DNA of 64,000 nucleotides from an uncultured Rhodopila sp. (GCA_903932145.1 CAIZFE010000109.1:1-64000); one strand, 5' to 3'. Counted from the stretch's first letter, positions 26,002-34,907 are shown. Program-made: numbers and translations. The notes: generated from the letters alone by a model not told the origin.

Positions 26002-26409
26002 TCAGCGCGGCGGGGGCGCAGGGGACGTCGGGGTCTGGTCAGTCCGCATCGGCTGGGTTGGGGTGGAATCGGCCGGAGGTGGCCGATCGGATGACCCAAC
26101 CTGCGTCCCACCGGACAGATTCATCGCCTGCAACGTCGGCACGTCCAACTGTCCGCTGCTGCCCAGGTTATGATCACGCTGGAACGACCGCACCGCGGAC
26201 TCCGTTCCGGCCCCCCAGACGCCATCCACCGGGCCTTGTTTGTAATAACCGTCATCGTGCAGCTTTGACTGCACCTGCCTGACCAGATCCGGCGAGACTG
26301 TTGGTTGCGTCGCCGCCGCAATCGGCCGGGGCGCTGGAGCCGAACCGCCCATCATGTTCGAACACGCCCCCAGCCCAACCAAAAGTCCAAGAGCCCAAGT
26401 GGAACGCAT
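26002..26409 (-). CDS. Peptidoglycan-binding lipoprotein
   Basis: This 135-aa protein has a lipobox LGAC (Cys16) after a short hydrophobic signal, so it should be lipid-anchored. Residues about 40-95 form a PG_binding_1 domain (LVRQVQSKLHDDGYYKQGPVDGVWGAGTESAVRSFQRDHNL). The tail is low-complexity proline/threonine. AGGAGG stands before ATG 26409. The gene lies downstream of the bifunctional PBP on the opposite side of a 72-bp gap, consistent with an envelope role. Confidence 0.85.
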   Translation of the reverse strand: MRSTWALGLLVGLGACSNMMGGSAPAPRPIAAATQPTVSPDLVRQVQSKLHDDGYYKQGPVDGVWGAGTESAVRSFQRDHNLGSSGQLDVPTLQAMNLSGGTQVGSSDRPPPADSTPTQPMRTDQTPTSPAPPPR

Positions 26410-26481
26410 CGCTTCCTCCTACGATTTCGTGCAGGCTGAAGCGCGGCAGCGCCGGTTTGGTTCCATCCGACACCAAATGCG

Positions 26482-28299
26482 TCAATCAATTCCCATAGCG
26501 ATGTCGTGAAACAGCCGAGCCGGCAGGCCGCCGCCGAGAACGCCCTTCATCGGCACATTGTCGTCATTGCCCATCCAAATGCCAATCAGCACGCCCTTTA
26601 CCGACCCGATGAACCACGCGTCCTTGTAGTCCTGCGTCGTCCCGGTCTTCCCCGCCACCACATGCCCCGGCACCGCCGCCGCGCGCCCCGTCCCGCGCGT
26701 CACCACCGCACCCAACATCCGCGCCATCATGGACGCCACGCCGGGACTGATCACCGGCTCCGACACATGGGGCGCCTTGTCCAAGCCGAACGGCACCACC
26801 CGATTGCCGCCATTGAAGAACGGCGCGTAGGCAGCGGTCAGTTCCAACAGCCCAACTTCGCCTGTCCCCAACGCCAGTGACGCATCCTTCGGCAGTTTGT
26901 CCGCGATGCCCAAGCGAGCGGCCGTGGCGGCAACGGCTTTCGCGCCACCCGAGCGCATCAGAATCCGCACCGAGGCCGTATTGATCGACTGCGCCAACGC
27001 CTCCTCCAGCGTCACCTCGCCCATGTAACGATGTTCGAAGTTCGACGGGCTCCAATTCCCAATCTTCAAAGGCCCGTCCAGCACCGTATCGTCGGGAGTC
27101 ATCCCGTTCTCCAGCGCCGTTAGCCACACAAACGGCTTGAACGAGGATCCCGGTTGCCGCCTGGCCAGCACCGCGCGATTGAACGGGCTGGTGTGGAAAT
27201 TGCGGCCGCCAACCATCGCCCGCACCGCTCCGGTGGCGGCATCGACGATCACCACCGCGCCTTCACTGACCATCGCCGCCGTGCCGGGGCCGTCCAGCAC
27301 GGCGGCTAAGTCGCGCTCCACCACCGTCTGCCAGCGGCTGTCCAAGGTTGTGCGCAGCACCGCATCCGTGTCCGGCGCCAGCAACGATTGCGACTGATCG
27401 GCGATCCAGTCCGCGAACCATCCGGGCGCCACCGGGTTGGGCGGAAACACGATCTGCCCGGCTGCGGAATTGGCCTGCTCGGCTGTGATCACCTCGGACG
27501 CAACCATGGTCCCCAGCACCTCTTTGGCCCGAGCGATGGCCGCGTCCGGGTTGACGCGGGGGTTGAAGCGCGACGGCGCCCGCGGCAACCCCGCCAACAC
27601 CGCCGCCTGCGGCAACGTCACCCGCCGCGCTGACACCCCGAAATACATCTTCGCGGCGGCATCCATGCCCCAGGCGCCGGAGCCGAGATAGACGCGGTTC
27701 AGGTAGATCTCCAGAATCTCCTTCTTGGTAAAATGCTTTTCCAGCCACAGCGTCAGCAGCAATTCCTGCACTTTCCGCTTGGTGGTCCTGGCGTTTGTCA
27801 GAAACAACGTTTTCGCGACCTGCTGCGTCAGGGTGGAGCCACCCTGCACCACCCGTCCGGCGGTCACGTTCACAAACGCCGCGCGCAACAAACCGACCGG
27901 GTCCAAGCCGAAATGATGCCAGAATCGCCGGTCCTCCACCGCAACGACGGCGGCCGGCAATGCCGGCGCAAAATCCTTCAGCCGCAACGGTTCCCCGACC
28001 ACATCCCCAAAAGTAGCAATCACGTGACCCGACCGGTCCTGCAACGTCAGGCTCGGGCGGCGGGCGGCATCCAACGCCGATTCCGGGCGGGGCAGGTCGC
28101 GGGCATACCAAAGCACCATCACCGCGACCGCCAGCGTTAGCCATACCGAGGCGAAGAATCCCCAGCGCAGCAGCCAATAAAACGCGCGCCGCTTCCATGT
28201 CCGCACCGGCACGACCGGCGGGGCGGCGAAAGGTGCTTCGCGATACTCCGCGCGTGTCGGCGGGTCGAACCGGGGAACAGTCGGGGCGGGGCGGGGCAT
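26482..28299 (-). CDS. Bifunctional penicillin-binding protein (class A)
   Basis: This 605-aa murein polymerase has a transmembrane helix at about 42-65 and a glycosyltransferase-51 domain with VEDRRFWHHFGLD (catalytic Glu122) and GGSTLTQQVAKTLFL. A transpeptidase domain follows, with SSFK (Ser385 and Lys388), SIN (438-440) and KTG (551-553). All catalytic motifs are present. It lacks the OB-fold insert of PBP1a and is compact, like the PbpC/Pbp1 paralogs of Rhodospirillales. ATG 28299 gives a short proline-rich cytoplasmic tail; the longer frame to 28434 has no family support. Confidence 0.9.
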   Translation of the reverse strand: MPRPAPTVPRFDPPTRAEYREAPFAAPPVVPVRTWKRRAFYWLLRWGFFASVWLTLAVAVMVLWYARDLPRPESALDAARRPSLTLQDRSGHVIATFGDVVGEPLRLKDFAPALPAAVVAVEDRRFWHHFGLDPVGLLRAAFVNVTAGRVVQGGSTLTQQVAKTLFLTNARTTKRKVQELLLTLWLEKHFTKKEILEIYLNRVYLGSGAWGMDAAAKMYFGVSARRVTLPQAAVLAGLPRAPSRFNPRVNPDAAIARAKEVLGTMVASEVITAEQANSAAGQIVFPPNPVAPGWFADWIADQSQSLLAPDTDAVLRTTLDSRWQTVVERDLAAVLDGPGTAAMVSEGAVVIVDAATGAVRAMVGGRNFHTSPFNRAVLARRQPGSSFKPFVWLTALENGMTPDDTVLDGPLKIGNWSPSNFEHRYMGEVTLEEALAQSINTASVRILMRSGGAKAVAATAARLGIADKLPKDASLALGTGEVGLLELTAAYAPFFNGGNRVVPFGLDKAPHVSEPVISPGVASMMARMLGAVVTRGTGRAAAVPGHVVAGKTGTTQDYKDAWFIGSVKGVLIGIWMGNDDNVPMKGVLGGGLPARLFHDIAMGID

Positions 28300-28339
28300 T
28301 GGGTTCCGGTCTAGCAGATTCGCGTGCCGATTCCCGTAC

Positions 28340-29398
28340 TTATGCGAACACGGCGAGACGGCCGCGCAACCACCGCCGCGCGGGGATTTCGAACCGGTGG
28401 TAGGACAGCGTCGAAATCGCCAGCACGATAGCAAGATTAATCGTGTTTGCGGCCATCGTCGCTACCGCCGGGTCATTCACCGGCAGCACGCGCAGCCATA
28501 CCGGCCGAAGCGGAATGAAAGCCGCGTGCCACAGGTACAGCGAAAACGATATCGTACCGAGCCAGTGCAGGACCGGTGATCCAAGAGCGATGGCGACCCG
28601 GGACCGCTCTGACGCGAGGCCGATCACCAGCACACAGCAACCCACCACGAACGGCAGATCCATCGCCTTGAACGGCGTCATTGCCAGCATGGCCACCGCC
28701 ACTGCGCCAAGCCAAACAGTGCCGCCAAACACCGAACTCCACGCCGCCTGCCGCCAAAGCCGCCAGCACAGCATGCCCAGCGCGAATTCCGGGCCGCAGC
28801 GCACATACATCAACCGCGTGTCCAGTGTCCCGAGTTCCCCGGCCACGCCGCCGTCCAGCCGGTGGTTCAGCACGCTGACCAGCACCAGCGCGGCGCCGCA
28901 CATGACGGCCACCGCGACGCTGTAGCGCCACGACAATCGAGCGCACAGCAACACAAACAGGGGGAAGAACAGATTGAGGGTGAACTCCACGCTGATCGAC
29001 CAACTCGGGCCGTCGATCGCGTCAACTTCCCACAGATGCGTTGTCGTCATCACCAGGTTCGAGAGAACCGCCGGAACGATCGGGCCACCGCCCGGAGCGA
29101 ATAGCCCCGTGCCCGACCACCACTGCTCGACCAAACAGACCAGAGTCGCTACCGCATACAAAGGGTACAGCCGGCAGAATCGCTGCCAGACGAAATAGCG
29201 GTAGCCGGTCTCGCGCGGGACGTAGGTCATCGCCAGCACGAAGCCGCTCAGGATCATGAACAGATCGACCGCCGCATAGCCGTGCAGCGCGATGTCCTTC
29301 GCGATTCCAGTTAGTTCGTCGCCGGACCAGTGGCACGCCACGACCCACAACGCCGCCACCCCTCTGATCCCCGTCAGAGACCTGATTTCGCGATTCAT
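28340..29398 (-). CDS. Acyltransferase 3 family (OafA-like) membrane protein
   Basis: This 352-aa protein has about ten helices and the family signature near the N-terminus: IRSLTGIRGVAALWVVACHW, with the conserved RGVAALxVxxxH, followed by FMILSGFVLAMTY. Members O-acylate polysaccharides or lipids at the inner membrane. The later GTISFSLYLWHAAFIPL is also typical. ATG 29398 starts two residues before the family block. The divergent neighbour begins only 68 bp away. Confidence 0.87.
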   Translation of the reverse strand: MNREIRSLTGIRGVAALWVVACHWSGDELTGIAKDIALHGYAAVDLFMILSGFVLAMTYVPRETGYRYFVWQRFCRLYPLYAVATLVCLVEQWWSGTGLFAPGGGPIVPAVLSNLVMTTTHLWEVDAIDGPSWSISVEFTLNLFFPLFVLLCARLSWRYSVAVAVMCGAALVLVSVLNHRLDGGVAGELGTLDTRLMYVRCGPEFALGMLCWRLWRQAAWSSVFGGTVWLGAVAVAMLAMTPFKAMDLPFVVGCCVLVIGLASERSRVAIALGSPVLHWLGTISFSLYLWHAAFIPLRPVWLRVLPVNDPAVATMAANTINLAIVLAISTLSYHRFEIPARRWLRGRLAVFA

Positions 29399-29466
29399 CC
29401 CACACCCGCTTGCCCTGCGCGGTGTCGTTGCGCAGACTTGTGGCGTTTTCACGTCGGAGGGATGCG

Positions 29467-30369
29467 ATGAAGGGTCTTTTTCTGGATGCCGTCGACGATT
29501 TGGCCTCCGTCTTCCGGAACGTCTCCCGCCCCGGCGATCCGGCGATGGACGTGAACGAGCAAGGCGACATCCCGCCCGAGGCGCTGCCGGGGTTGCTGGC
29601 TGGCTACGATTTCTGTTTCGACGACCACACGCAAATGCCGGTGGAGGCGATGCGCCTGTGCACCGGGCTGAAGCACATCATCTTTCTGGGCACTGGCGCC
29701 CGCAGCTACATGGACCCCGAGGCGCTGGCGGCAATCGGCATCACGGTCCACATCATTAAAGGCTATGGCGACACGGCGGTGGCGGAGCATACCATCGCGT
29801 TGATGTGGGCCGCCGCGCGCGGATTGGCCGCGATGGACGGCGGCATGCGGGCGGGCCACTGGCTCCGTACCGAGGGCATGGAACTGACCGGCAAAACCAT
29901 CGGTCTGCTCGGTTTTGGCGGCATCGCGGCGGAGGTGGCGCGGATTGCCGGCGGGTCTGGCATGCGGGTGCTGGCGTGGAACCGGTCGGCGAAGACCGCG
30001 CCGGGGGTGGAGTTTGTCGATCTGGACACGCTGCTGGCCGAGAGCCAGGTGCTATCGGTGCATCTGCTGCTGAACGACGAAACCCGCGGCTTCCTGAGCG
30101 CGGAACGCTTGGCTCGGATGCGACCGGGCGCGATCCTGGTGAACACCGCGCGCGGGGCGCTGGTGGATGAGGCGGCGATGATCGCCGCACTGGAGACGGG
30201 TGCGTTGCGGCACGCCGCGCTGGACGTGTTCGGTGTTGAGCCGCTACCGGCCGGGCATGCACTGACGAAGCTGCCGAATGTGACGTTGTCGGCCCATAGT
30301 GCGTTCCGGACGCCGGAGGCGAGCGACAAGCTGATCCGGATGGCGTTGGATATTGCGTGTGGGTTGTGA
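29467..30369 (+). CDS. D-isomer-specific 2-hydroxyacid dehydrogenase
   Basis: This 300-aa NAD(P)-dependent oxidoreductase has a Rossmann motif GLLGFGGIAAEVARI at about 147-160. The conserved Arg is in LVNTARGALVDE (about 228), the Glu in DVFGVEPLP (about 257) and the catalytic His in SAHSAFRTPEA (about 276). Substrate could be a 2-hydroxyacid or 2-ketoacid; the N-terminal domain does not show a known specificity. CGGAGGG immediately precedes ATG 29467. Confidence 0.87.
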   Translation: MKGLFLDAVDDLASVFRNVSRPGDPAMDVNEQGDIPPEALPGLLAGYDFCFDDHTQMPVEAMRLCTGLKHIIFLGTGARSYMDPEALAAIGITVHIIKGYGDTAVAEHTIALMWAAARGLAAMDGGMRAGHWLRTEGMELTGKTIGLLGFGGIAAEVARIAGGSGMRVLAWNRSAKTAPGVEFVDLDTLLAESQVLSVHLLLNDETRGFLSAERLARMRPGAILVNTARGALVDEAAMIAALETGALRHAALDVFGVEPLPAGHALTKLPNVTLSAHSAFRTPEASDKLIRMALDIACGL

Positions 30370-30445
30370 TGAAGACATTGCTGGATTGAACTAAGGCGCT
30401 CTAAGGTGCCATCAATCGACGATTCTTGTTGTCGCCAAAATTCCC

Positions 30446-30640
30446 ATGATACCAGATTCGAACGTTCCACTCACTCCCGCGGAATTTCGATCCCTAAAGG
30501 ACGTTGCCAAGGGCGCGATGCAACTGGTCATTCCGGCCGGCCATAAAGATCGACTCTCGCAGATCCGGTACATCAAATCAGGCCTAGGCGGTCTCATGCT
30601 CACAAACACAGGTCTGTTACGGGTTGCCATGAGGCGATGA
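30446..30640 (+). CDS. Small uncharacterised protein
   Basis: This 64-aa protein has VPLTPAEFRSLKDVAKGAMQ, then IPAGHKDRLSQIRYIKSGLGGLMLTNTGLLRVA. It looks like a small winged-helix-type fragment or 'LxxAGLxR' DNA-associated protein, of a kind often annotated as hypothetical in alphaproteobacteria. I cannot assign a role. It stands alone, and an inverted-repeat pair follows it. Confidence 0.5.
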   Translation: MIPDSNVPLTPAEFRSLKDVAKGAMQLVIPAGHKDRLSQIRYIKSGLGGLMLTNTGLLRVAMRR

Positions 30641-30655
30641 GCCAAGTTTACCCCA

Positions 30656-30693
30656 GTATAACTGCCTAGTACATTCGTCTAAGGTAGTTATAC
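30656..30693. repeat. Inverted repeat
   Basis: GTATAACTGCC (30656-30666) and GGTAGTTATAC (30683-30693) are inverse with one G-T mismatch across a 16-nt loop. It could be an operator for a small regulator or an RNA hairpin. Confidence 0.5.
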
Positions 30694-30707
30694 AGTATCG
30701 GAAGATC

Positions 30708-30731
30708 GTGTCAAGGGGCCTCACTTGACAC
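30708..30731. repeat. Inverted repeat
   Basis: GTGTCAAG (30708-30715) and CTTGACAC (30724-30731) are a perfect 8-bp inverted pair across an 8-nt loop, 15 bp from the preceding inverted repeat. The second arm contains TTGACA and could double as a -35 box. Confidence 0.45.
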
Positions 30732-30861
30732 TCTGCGGCCCAGCGATCACCGGCCAGCAAGGACAGAAGACCGCCCTGCGCTCTTCGGCGCGGCTATTCC
30801 AGATCGCGCGATTATGTGCCACTGATTTATGGCAATGATCGACATCGATGGGAGGTTGACG

Positions 30862-31071
30862 GTGAGCGACACGAAAAAAGTATTGGATCCAACTGACAGG
30901 CTTGTGGCGGCGATTTTTGCCGCTGGCACATGCGCTGGACTGGGTCAGCATGCGCCGGAGGATTATATGTCTCATTATGATGATTTTATAAAACGCATGT
31001 ATGATCGGGAGTTTGATGCGATGGATGCTGAACTGGCCGAACAGGCTGGCAAGCAATCTCCGCATGGCTGA
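30862..31071 (+). CDS. Small uncharacterised protein
   Basis: This is a 69-aa protein with SDTKKVLDPTDRLVAAIFAAGTCAG followed by a charged helix (DFIKRMYDREFDAMDAELAEQ). GTG 30862 was chosen because GGGAGG ends 6 nt before it; an upstream ATG at 30829 has no ribosome site. Its stop lies inside the next gene's start (ATGGCTGA overlap), so the two are coupled. No family is recognised. Confidence 0.5.
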   Translation: MSDTKKVLDPTDRLVAAIFAAGTCAGLGQHAPEDYMSHYDDFIKRMYDREFDAMDAELAEQAGKQSPHG

Positions 31072-31471
31072 TTTTCCGCGACGTTTAAGTTCGTTGAACG
31101 GCTGGCAGCGCGCTTGGTGCGTTGTTGCCAGTATTTGGTTTCTTGTCGTCCTTGCTTTATTGGCTAATCATTTTCCGGATGCAAATATTGAGAAAATCTA
31201 TCGGGAGCAATCGGGTATTTCTCCGAATACCCCAGAAGTTATTCAGGAAATGTTTAGGTGTGGCAGTTTAGACGACCATCCTGCCGAACAAGCAAAGTGC
31301 AGAGACGGGCTTGCTCAGGATTATGAGTCGTTCGACGATAACGTGCTTCTATCGTTGCAGTTTAAGGCAATCATTAGAGGAATAGCGTTTTGGAGTGTCT
31401 CTTCTGCTGCTCTTTATCTTCTGGGAATGGGCGTTGCTTGGATCAGGAAGGGCTTTCAGTCACCACCATGA
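31064..31471 (+). CDS. Two-helix membrane protein
   Basis: This 135-aa protein has SSLNGWQRAWCVVASIWFLVVLALLAN (helix 1, about 12-36), a hydrophilic region with two cysteines (MFRCGSLDDHPAEQAKCRDG), and a second helix (about 105-127). The two Cys could form a disulphide in the periplasm. The NGWQRxWxVxxxxW opening occurs in small membrane proteins of unknown function. It is coupled to the preceding small gene. Confidence 0.55.
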   Translation: MADFPRRLSSLNGWQRAWCVVASIWFLVVLALLANHFPDANIEKIYREQSGISPNTPEVIQEMFRCGSLDDHPAEQAKCRDGLAQDYESFDDNVLLSLQFKAIIRGIAFWSVSSAALYLLGMGVAWIRKGFQSPP

Positions 31472-31724
31472 ACCCCTCACCGTCATCCTGATATCCGGCG
31501 GGAGCAATCGGCACGGTCTGATCAGCCACCGTCTGGCCGACGCCGCCGACGCATTGCGGGCCGAATTTCTGCGCCGTGAGGGCTTGCACTCTAGTCACTC
31601 GAAGTGAGCCGGTCTGTGCCTATAGCGTGCCTACAGCATCACGAATGGGATGCTGATATGTCAAAATTATGTTTATAATCAGTGCCTATATATCCGTATG
31701 ATTTTGGGAATCATAATCCCTTGG
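31472..31724. other. Gap before antitoxin remnant
   Basis: About 250 bp. The frame continuing the upstream protein end carries a possible peptide fragment (LISHRLADAADALRAEFLRR) that resembles no intact gene, so it may be decayed. Near 31697-31715 TATGATT/AATCATA form a 7-bp hairpin, and the region from 31660 is AT-rich. Confidence 0.35.
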
Positions 31725-31940
31725 TCACGAGGCAGCCATCGTCGAAGGCATCAGCAAGGCCGGAGACAGGCAGGATTCATCGAACTCCCGCATGGTCTGT
31801 TTGTCGATCAGGCCGGCGTCGTAAACCCCCTCCAGCATCTCATGGACCGACGCCGCGATCTCACTGCGATAGATTTTCGTCGGCTTCACCTTCTCGACCA
31901 CAGCCCACCTCCAAGATTTTACTGTCTGGTAATGCTTCAA
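31725..31940 (-). pseudogene. Truncated HigA-like antitoxin remnant
   Basis: This is a 71-aa frame. RSEIAASVHEMLEGVYDAGLIDKQTMREFDESCLSPALL matches the N-terminal part of XRE-type HigA-like antitoxins (IAASIHETxxGLxxAGxIDKxTMREFDxxCL). The helix-turn-helix part that should follow is missing: the frame ends soon after MPSTMAAS. No ATG starts it, only TTG. The cognate toxin is not adjacent. Most likely a decayed antitoxin gene. Confidence 0.65.
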
Positions 31941-32041
31941 AAGCGATCTTCGGTAATCTCAACATTCAGCGGAACCTTGCTTAGCAATTTTTGCGCAATT
32001 TATGTTATCGTGCTACCCATAAACCTCAAGGAGGCCCAACC

Positions 32042-32287
32042 ATGAACGTATCCCTAGGTCCCCGCTGGGAAACCTTCGTCGACAACACCGTCAAAAGCGG
32101 CCGATACGGTTCGGCCAGCGAGGTCGTGCGCGAAGGCCTGCGCCTCGTCGAAGAGCGCGAGGCCAAACTACAAGCTCTTCGCGATACCCTCAACGCCTCC
32201 ATCGCCGAGGGCGACCCGGGGACCGACGATGACCTGACAGCAGTACTCGACGCAAAGGCAGCGGAGTTGGCAAAGGCTGGCTACTGA
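32042..32287 (+). CDS. parD: ParD-type antitoxin
   Basis: This 81-aa antitoxin starts MNVSLGPRWETFVDNTVKSGRYGSASEVVREGLRLVEE, the ParD/CopG ribbon-helix-helix core (strand 1-6, helices 8-20 and 25-40), followed by an acidic toxin-binding tail. AAGGAGG sits just before ATG 32042. The next gene begins directly after its stop (TGA then GTG). It is likely autorepressing. Confidence 0.88.
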   Translation: MNVSLGPRWETFVDNTVKSGRYGSASEVVREGLRLVEEREAKLQALRDTLNASIAEGDPGTDDDLTAVLDAKAAELAKAGY

Positions 32288-32599
32288 GTGCACCACCTCG
32301 TCTATCTGGTGTCCGCACGCCGCGATATGGCGGACATCCTGGACTATATCACCAAAACCAGCGGAAGCCTCGTGATAGGCCAGCGTTTCGTTAGTGTTCT
32401 TCGCCAACAATGCAGCAAACTCGCATCCCTGTCCGCCACGATGGGGCGCCCGCGTCCAGACCTACGGCCCGACATGCGCAGTTTCGCTTTCAGGAACTAC
32501 GTGATCTTCTTCCGCTATAAAGGCGACACGTTCGAGGTCATCAATATCCTGGAGGGACACCGCGACATCGAAACCTATTTCCGAGGTGACGACGTCTGA
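32288..32599 (+). CDS. parE: ParE/RelE-family toxin
   Basis: This 103-aa toxin has HHLVYLVSARRDMADILDYI at the N-terminus, the ParE helix pattern, then GRPRPDLRPDMRSFAFRNYVIFFRYKGDTFEVINILEGHRD, the beta-sheet region ending with the common ILxGxRD. ParE members poison DNA gyrase; RelE-fold relatives cleave mRNA. The GTG start abuts parD. Confidence 0.87.
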   Translation: MHHLVYLVSARRDMADILDYITKTSGSLVIGQRFVSVLRQQCSKLASLSATMGRPRPDLRPDMRSFAFRNYVIFFRYKGDTFEVINILEGHRDIETYFRGDDV

Positions 32600-32666
32600 C
32601 CGATCGCCGCGGCCACCGTTATCCCTCTGGCCTCCCCCCGCAACCACCTGTAAAAGACCCAACCGT

Positions 32667-32752
32667 GCCCGCCTGGCGGAATGGTAGACGCAGCGGACTT
32701 AAAATCCGCAGCTGGAAACGGCGTGCCGGTTCGAGTCCGGCGGTGGGCACCA
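32667..32752 (+). tRNA. tRNA-Leu (UAA)
   Basis: The acceptor arm GCCCGCC pairs with GGTGGGC with one G-U pair. The D-arm contains TGGCGGAATGGTAGACGC, the anticodon loop is CTTAAAA (anticodon UAA), and a long variable arm follows as expected for leucine. The T-arm is GCCGG-TTCGAGT-CCGGC, with an encoded CCA end. It lies in a short gap and the downstream gene is on the opposite strand. No integrase or att-like duplication adjoins it. Confidence 0.95.
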
Positions 32753-32769
32753 CCAACACAAACCACCGA

Positions 32770-33405
32770 CTATCCAGCGGCCAGCGCAACCTCCGGCACT
32801 CGCACATGTGCCGCGGCGCTCAGCCGCACCACGATCGGCCGATGATCCGACGTTTCCCGCAACAGCGCCCTGGCCTCCAGACACGCCGTTCCCCGGATCA
32901 GGCAGCGGTCGATCCGCAACGGCACCATATCCCCGGCGATATGCGTATGCTCCCGCGGCCCGACGTCATGAAACCCCGGCAGCAGCGTCGGCCCGATCAG
33001 ATTGTAATCCCCCAGCACCGCCGCCCGATGCGGCAGCACGCCAGCGATCCGCCGCAACTGCCGCCGGTTCAGGATCTGGCCATGCGACAGATGCACGTTC
33101 GCCACGCTGATCGAGCCCAAATCGACAATTTGGCAAATCCGGTTGAACATCGCCCCGTTCTGCAAAGCCAGCACCACCGGCTTCACCGCTAGCGGCACCG
33201 GGCTCCACATCGCCAGACCGTGGATACGGCCCGGCATCAGCGTGCGATGGAATTCGCCACCAACGATGCGGGCCAGCCCGTCGATCTCGTGGGTGGCTTC
33301 CTGCATCAACAGCAGATCGGGATCTTCCCGGCGGATCAGCCGGACAATATCGTCAACCGAGGCCCCGGTGAGGCGGAGCAAATTCCAACTGATAAGTTTG
33401 ATCAT
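32770..33405 (-). CDS. Endonuclease/exonuclease/phosphatase (EEP) family protein
   Basis: This 211-aa metal-dependent phosphoesterase fold has ISWNLLR (Asn8), MQEATHEIDGL (Glu35 region), NVHLSHGQILNRRQL, LGDYNLIG (DxN) and a C-terminal SDHRPIVV (Asp-His). The complete set of EEP catalytic residues is present. Members include AP endonucleases, phospholipases and phosphatases; this short version could act on a lipid headgroup given the neighbouring cardiolipin-synthase-like gene on the same strand, but that is inference. Confidence 0.82.
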   Translation of the reverse strand: MIKLISWNLLRLTGASVDDIVRLIRREDPDLLLMQEATHEIDGLARIVGGEFHRTLMPGRIHGLAMWSPVPLAVKPVVLALQNGAMFNRICQIVDLGSISVANVHLSHGQILNRRQLRRIAGVLPHRAAVLGDYNLIGPTLLPGFHDVGPREHTHIAGDMVPLRIDRCLIRGTACLEARALLRETSDHRPIVVRLSAAAHVRVPEVALAAG

Positions 33406-33482
33406 TGCGCTCTATAAATGGGTTACGGACCCGGCACGGCACAACCACACTGTCTGCATGGCTGTCCCTCGCCAACAAAGGT

Positions 33483-34907
33483 TCATAGGTAGGGCAGCAT
33501 CAGCCGCGCGCCGGCATCCCGCAGACGCACCAGGAAAGACCTCGCATCCAACGCCGCCAACGTCAGTTCGGAACCCCGAACCTCGGTCATAATGGCGGTA
33601 AGCCGGCCGGCCAGATCGCGGTCATATACCTCCAGGCACAGTTCAAAGTTCAACCGAAAAGAGCGGATGTCCCAGTTGCAACTGCCGATCAGGCACCACT
33701 CGGCATCGACGACCATCAGCTTGGCGTGATGAAACGGCGGCGGACTGCGCCATATGCGCACGCCATCGGCCAGCAACGGCCGACTGTTCGGCCGGGATGC
33801 CCAATCGACCAGAGGATGATTGCTGGCCTCCGGCACCACCAGATCCACCGCGACTCCGCGCATCGCCGCCAGGGACAACGCCGTGATCAACCGCTCGTCC
33901 GGCAGAAAATAGGGCGTCATGACCATGATGCTGGCCCGGGCGCACGACACCGCCTGCAACACCGCGAATTCGACCTTTTCGACGTCCGCATCCGGGCCGG
34001 AGTCGATGACGCGCGCCAATGCGCCCGGGCGGGGGGCAATCGGCGGCGACCAAGTGTCACCGTCAAGATCCTCGCCTGTCGCCAGTTGCCAATCCTGGGC
34101 GAAGGCGTCGCCCAACTGGGTCACAACCGGTCCCTCGATCCGGAAATGCAGATCCTGCACCGGCATCGCCGGGTGGGTGGCCATCACGTTCTCATCCGCG
34201 ATGTTCATCCCGCCGGTGAAGCCGGTCACGCCATCCACCACCAGCAGCTTGCGATGGTTGCGCAGGTTGATGAACGGCATGCGCCACGGCAGCACGGAGT
34301 GCATGAAACGTCCCGCCGTGACGCCCTTACCGAGGAGCCGGTGATAAGCAGGTGAGCGCAACCAATCGCCGCCGATCCCATCGATCAGTACGCGCACGGC
34401 GACCCCGCGATGGTGCGCGTCGGCCAATGCCTCGATAAACCGGCCGCCCCAGGCGTCATCGCGAAAAATATAGGACGACAGGCCGATGCTGCGCTGCGCC
34501 GCCGTGATCGCCGCCAGCATCGGCGGATAGGCCTCATCGCCATTCTGGAAGATCTGCACTGTCGTGCCCGACAGCAATGCGCGTTCGGTGATCCGGCCGA
34601 TGCCCCGGCTGAGCGCGGTCAGTTCACCGCTGAGCGGCAAGGACAGGCGCGCGGATGGTCCGAAGCTGCCACCGTCCGACGTTCGGAACAGACGCGCCCG
34701 GCGCTTGACCCGGTTGACGCCGAACAACAGGTAGATGGTCGCCCCGAACACCGGCGCGAACCAAACCAGGCCGATCCAGCCAACAGCGGACGCAACCTCT
34801 CGCTTGCCCAGCAGGATGTGGATCGTGCTGCCGACGGCCAGAAAAAAGCCGATCGCCAGCGTGGCGTCGGCCCGATCCTGCATAAAGGCGTGCCAGAGAT
34901 CGTTCAC
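33483..34907 (-). CDS. Cardiolipin synthase-like phospholipase D protein
   Basis: This 474-aa protein has two N-terminal helices (about 15-33 and 38-62) and two HKD motifs, NHRKLLVVDG (His218, Lys220, Asp225) and FHHAKLMVVDAEW (His394, Lys396, Asp401), each continuing in the usual IGSxN style. This is the ClsA-type layout for condensing phosphatidylglycerol. The start is GTG 34907; an in-frame ATG at 34883 is also possible. An EEP-family gene follows on the same strand after 78 nt. Confidence 0.88.
   Translation of the reverse strand: MNDLWHAFMQDRADATLAIGFFLAVGSTIHILLGKREVASAVGWIGLVWFAPVFGATIYLLFGVNRVKRRARLFRTSDGGSFGPSARLSLPLSGELTALSRGIGRITERALLSGTTVQIFQNGDEAYPPMLAAITAAQRSIGLSSYIFRDDAWGGRFIEALADAHHRGVAVRVLIDGIGGDWLRSPAYHRLLGKGVTAGRFMHSVLPWRMPFINLRNHRKLLVVDGVTGFTGGMNIADENVMATHPAMPVQDLHFRIEGPVVTQLGDAFAQDWQLATGEDLDGDTWSPPIAPRPGALARVIDSGPDADVEKVEFAVLQAVSCARASIMVMTPYFLPDERLITALSLAAMRGVAVDLVVPEASNHPLVDWASRPNSRPLLADGVRIWRSPPPFHHAKLMVVDAEWCLIGSCNWDIRSFRLNFELCLEVYDRDLAGRLTAIMTEVRGSELTLAALDARSFLVRLRDAGARLMLPYL

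Noticed and set aside
30829-30861. ATG start upstream of the 69-aa protein
   Set aside because: GTG 30862 has a GGGAGG ribosome site at good spacing, while the upstream ATGs do not.
31487-31607. Peptide LISHRLADAADALRAEFLRR as a gene
   Set aside because: The frame has no start of its own with a ribosome site and matches no family; at most it is a decayed fragment.
32667-32752. tRNA-Leu as an integration site of a genomic island
   Set aside because: No integrase gene and no duplicated 3' end of the tRNA were seen in the window; xerC lies far away and looks like a housekeeping gene.
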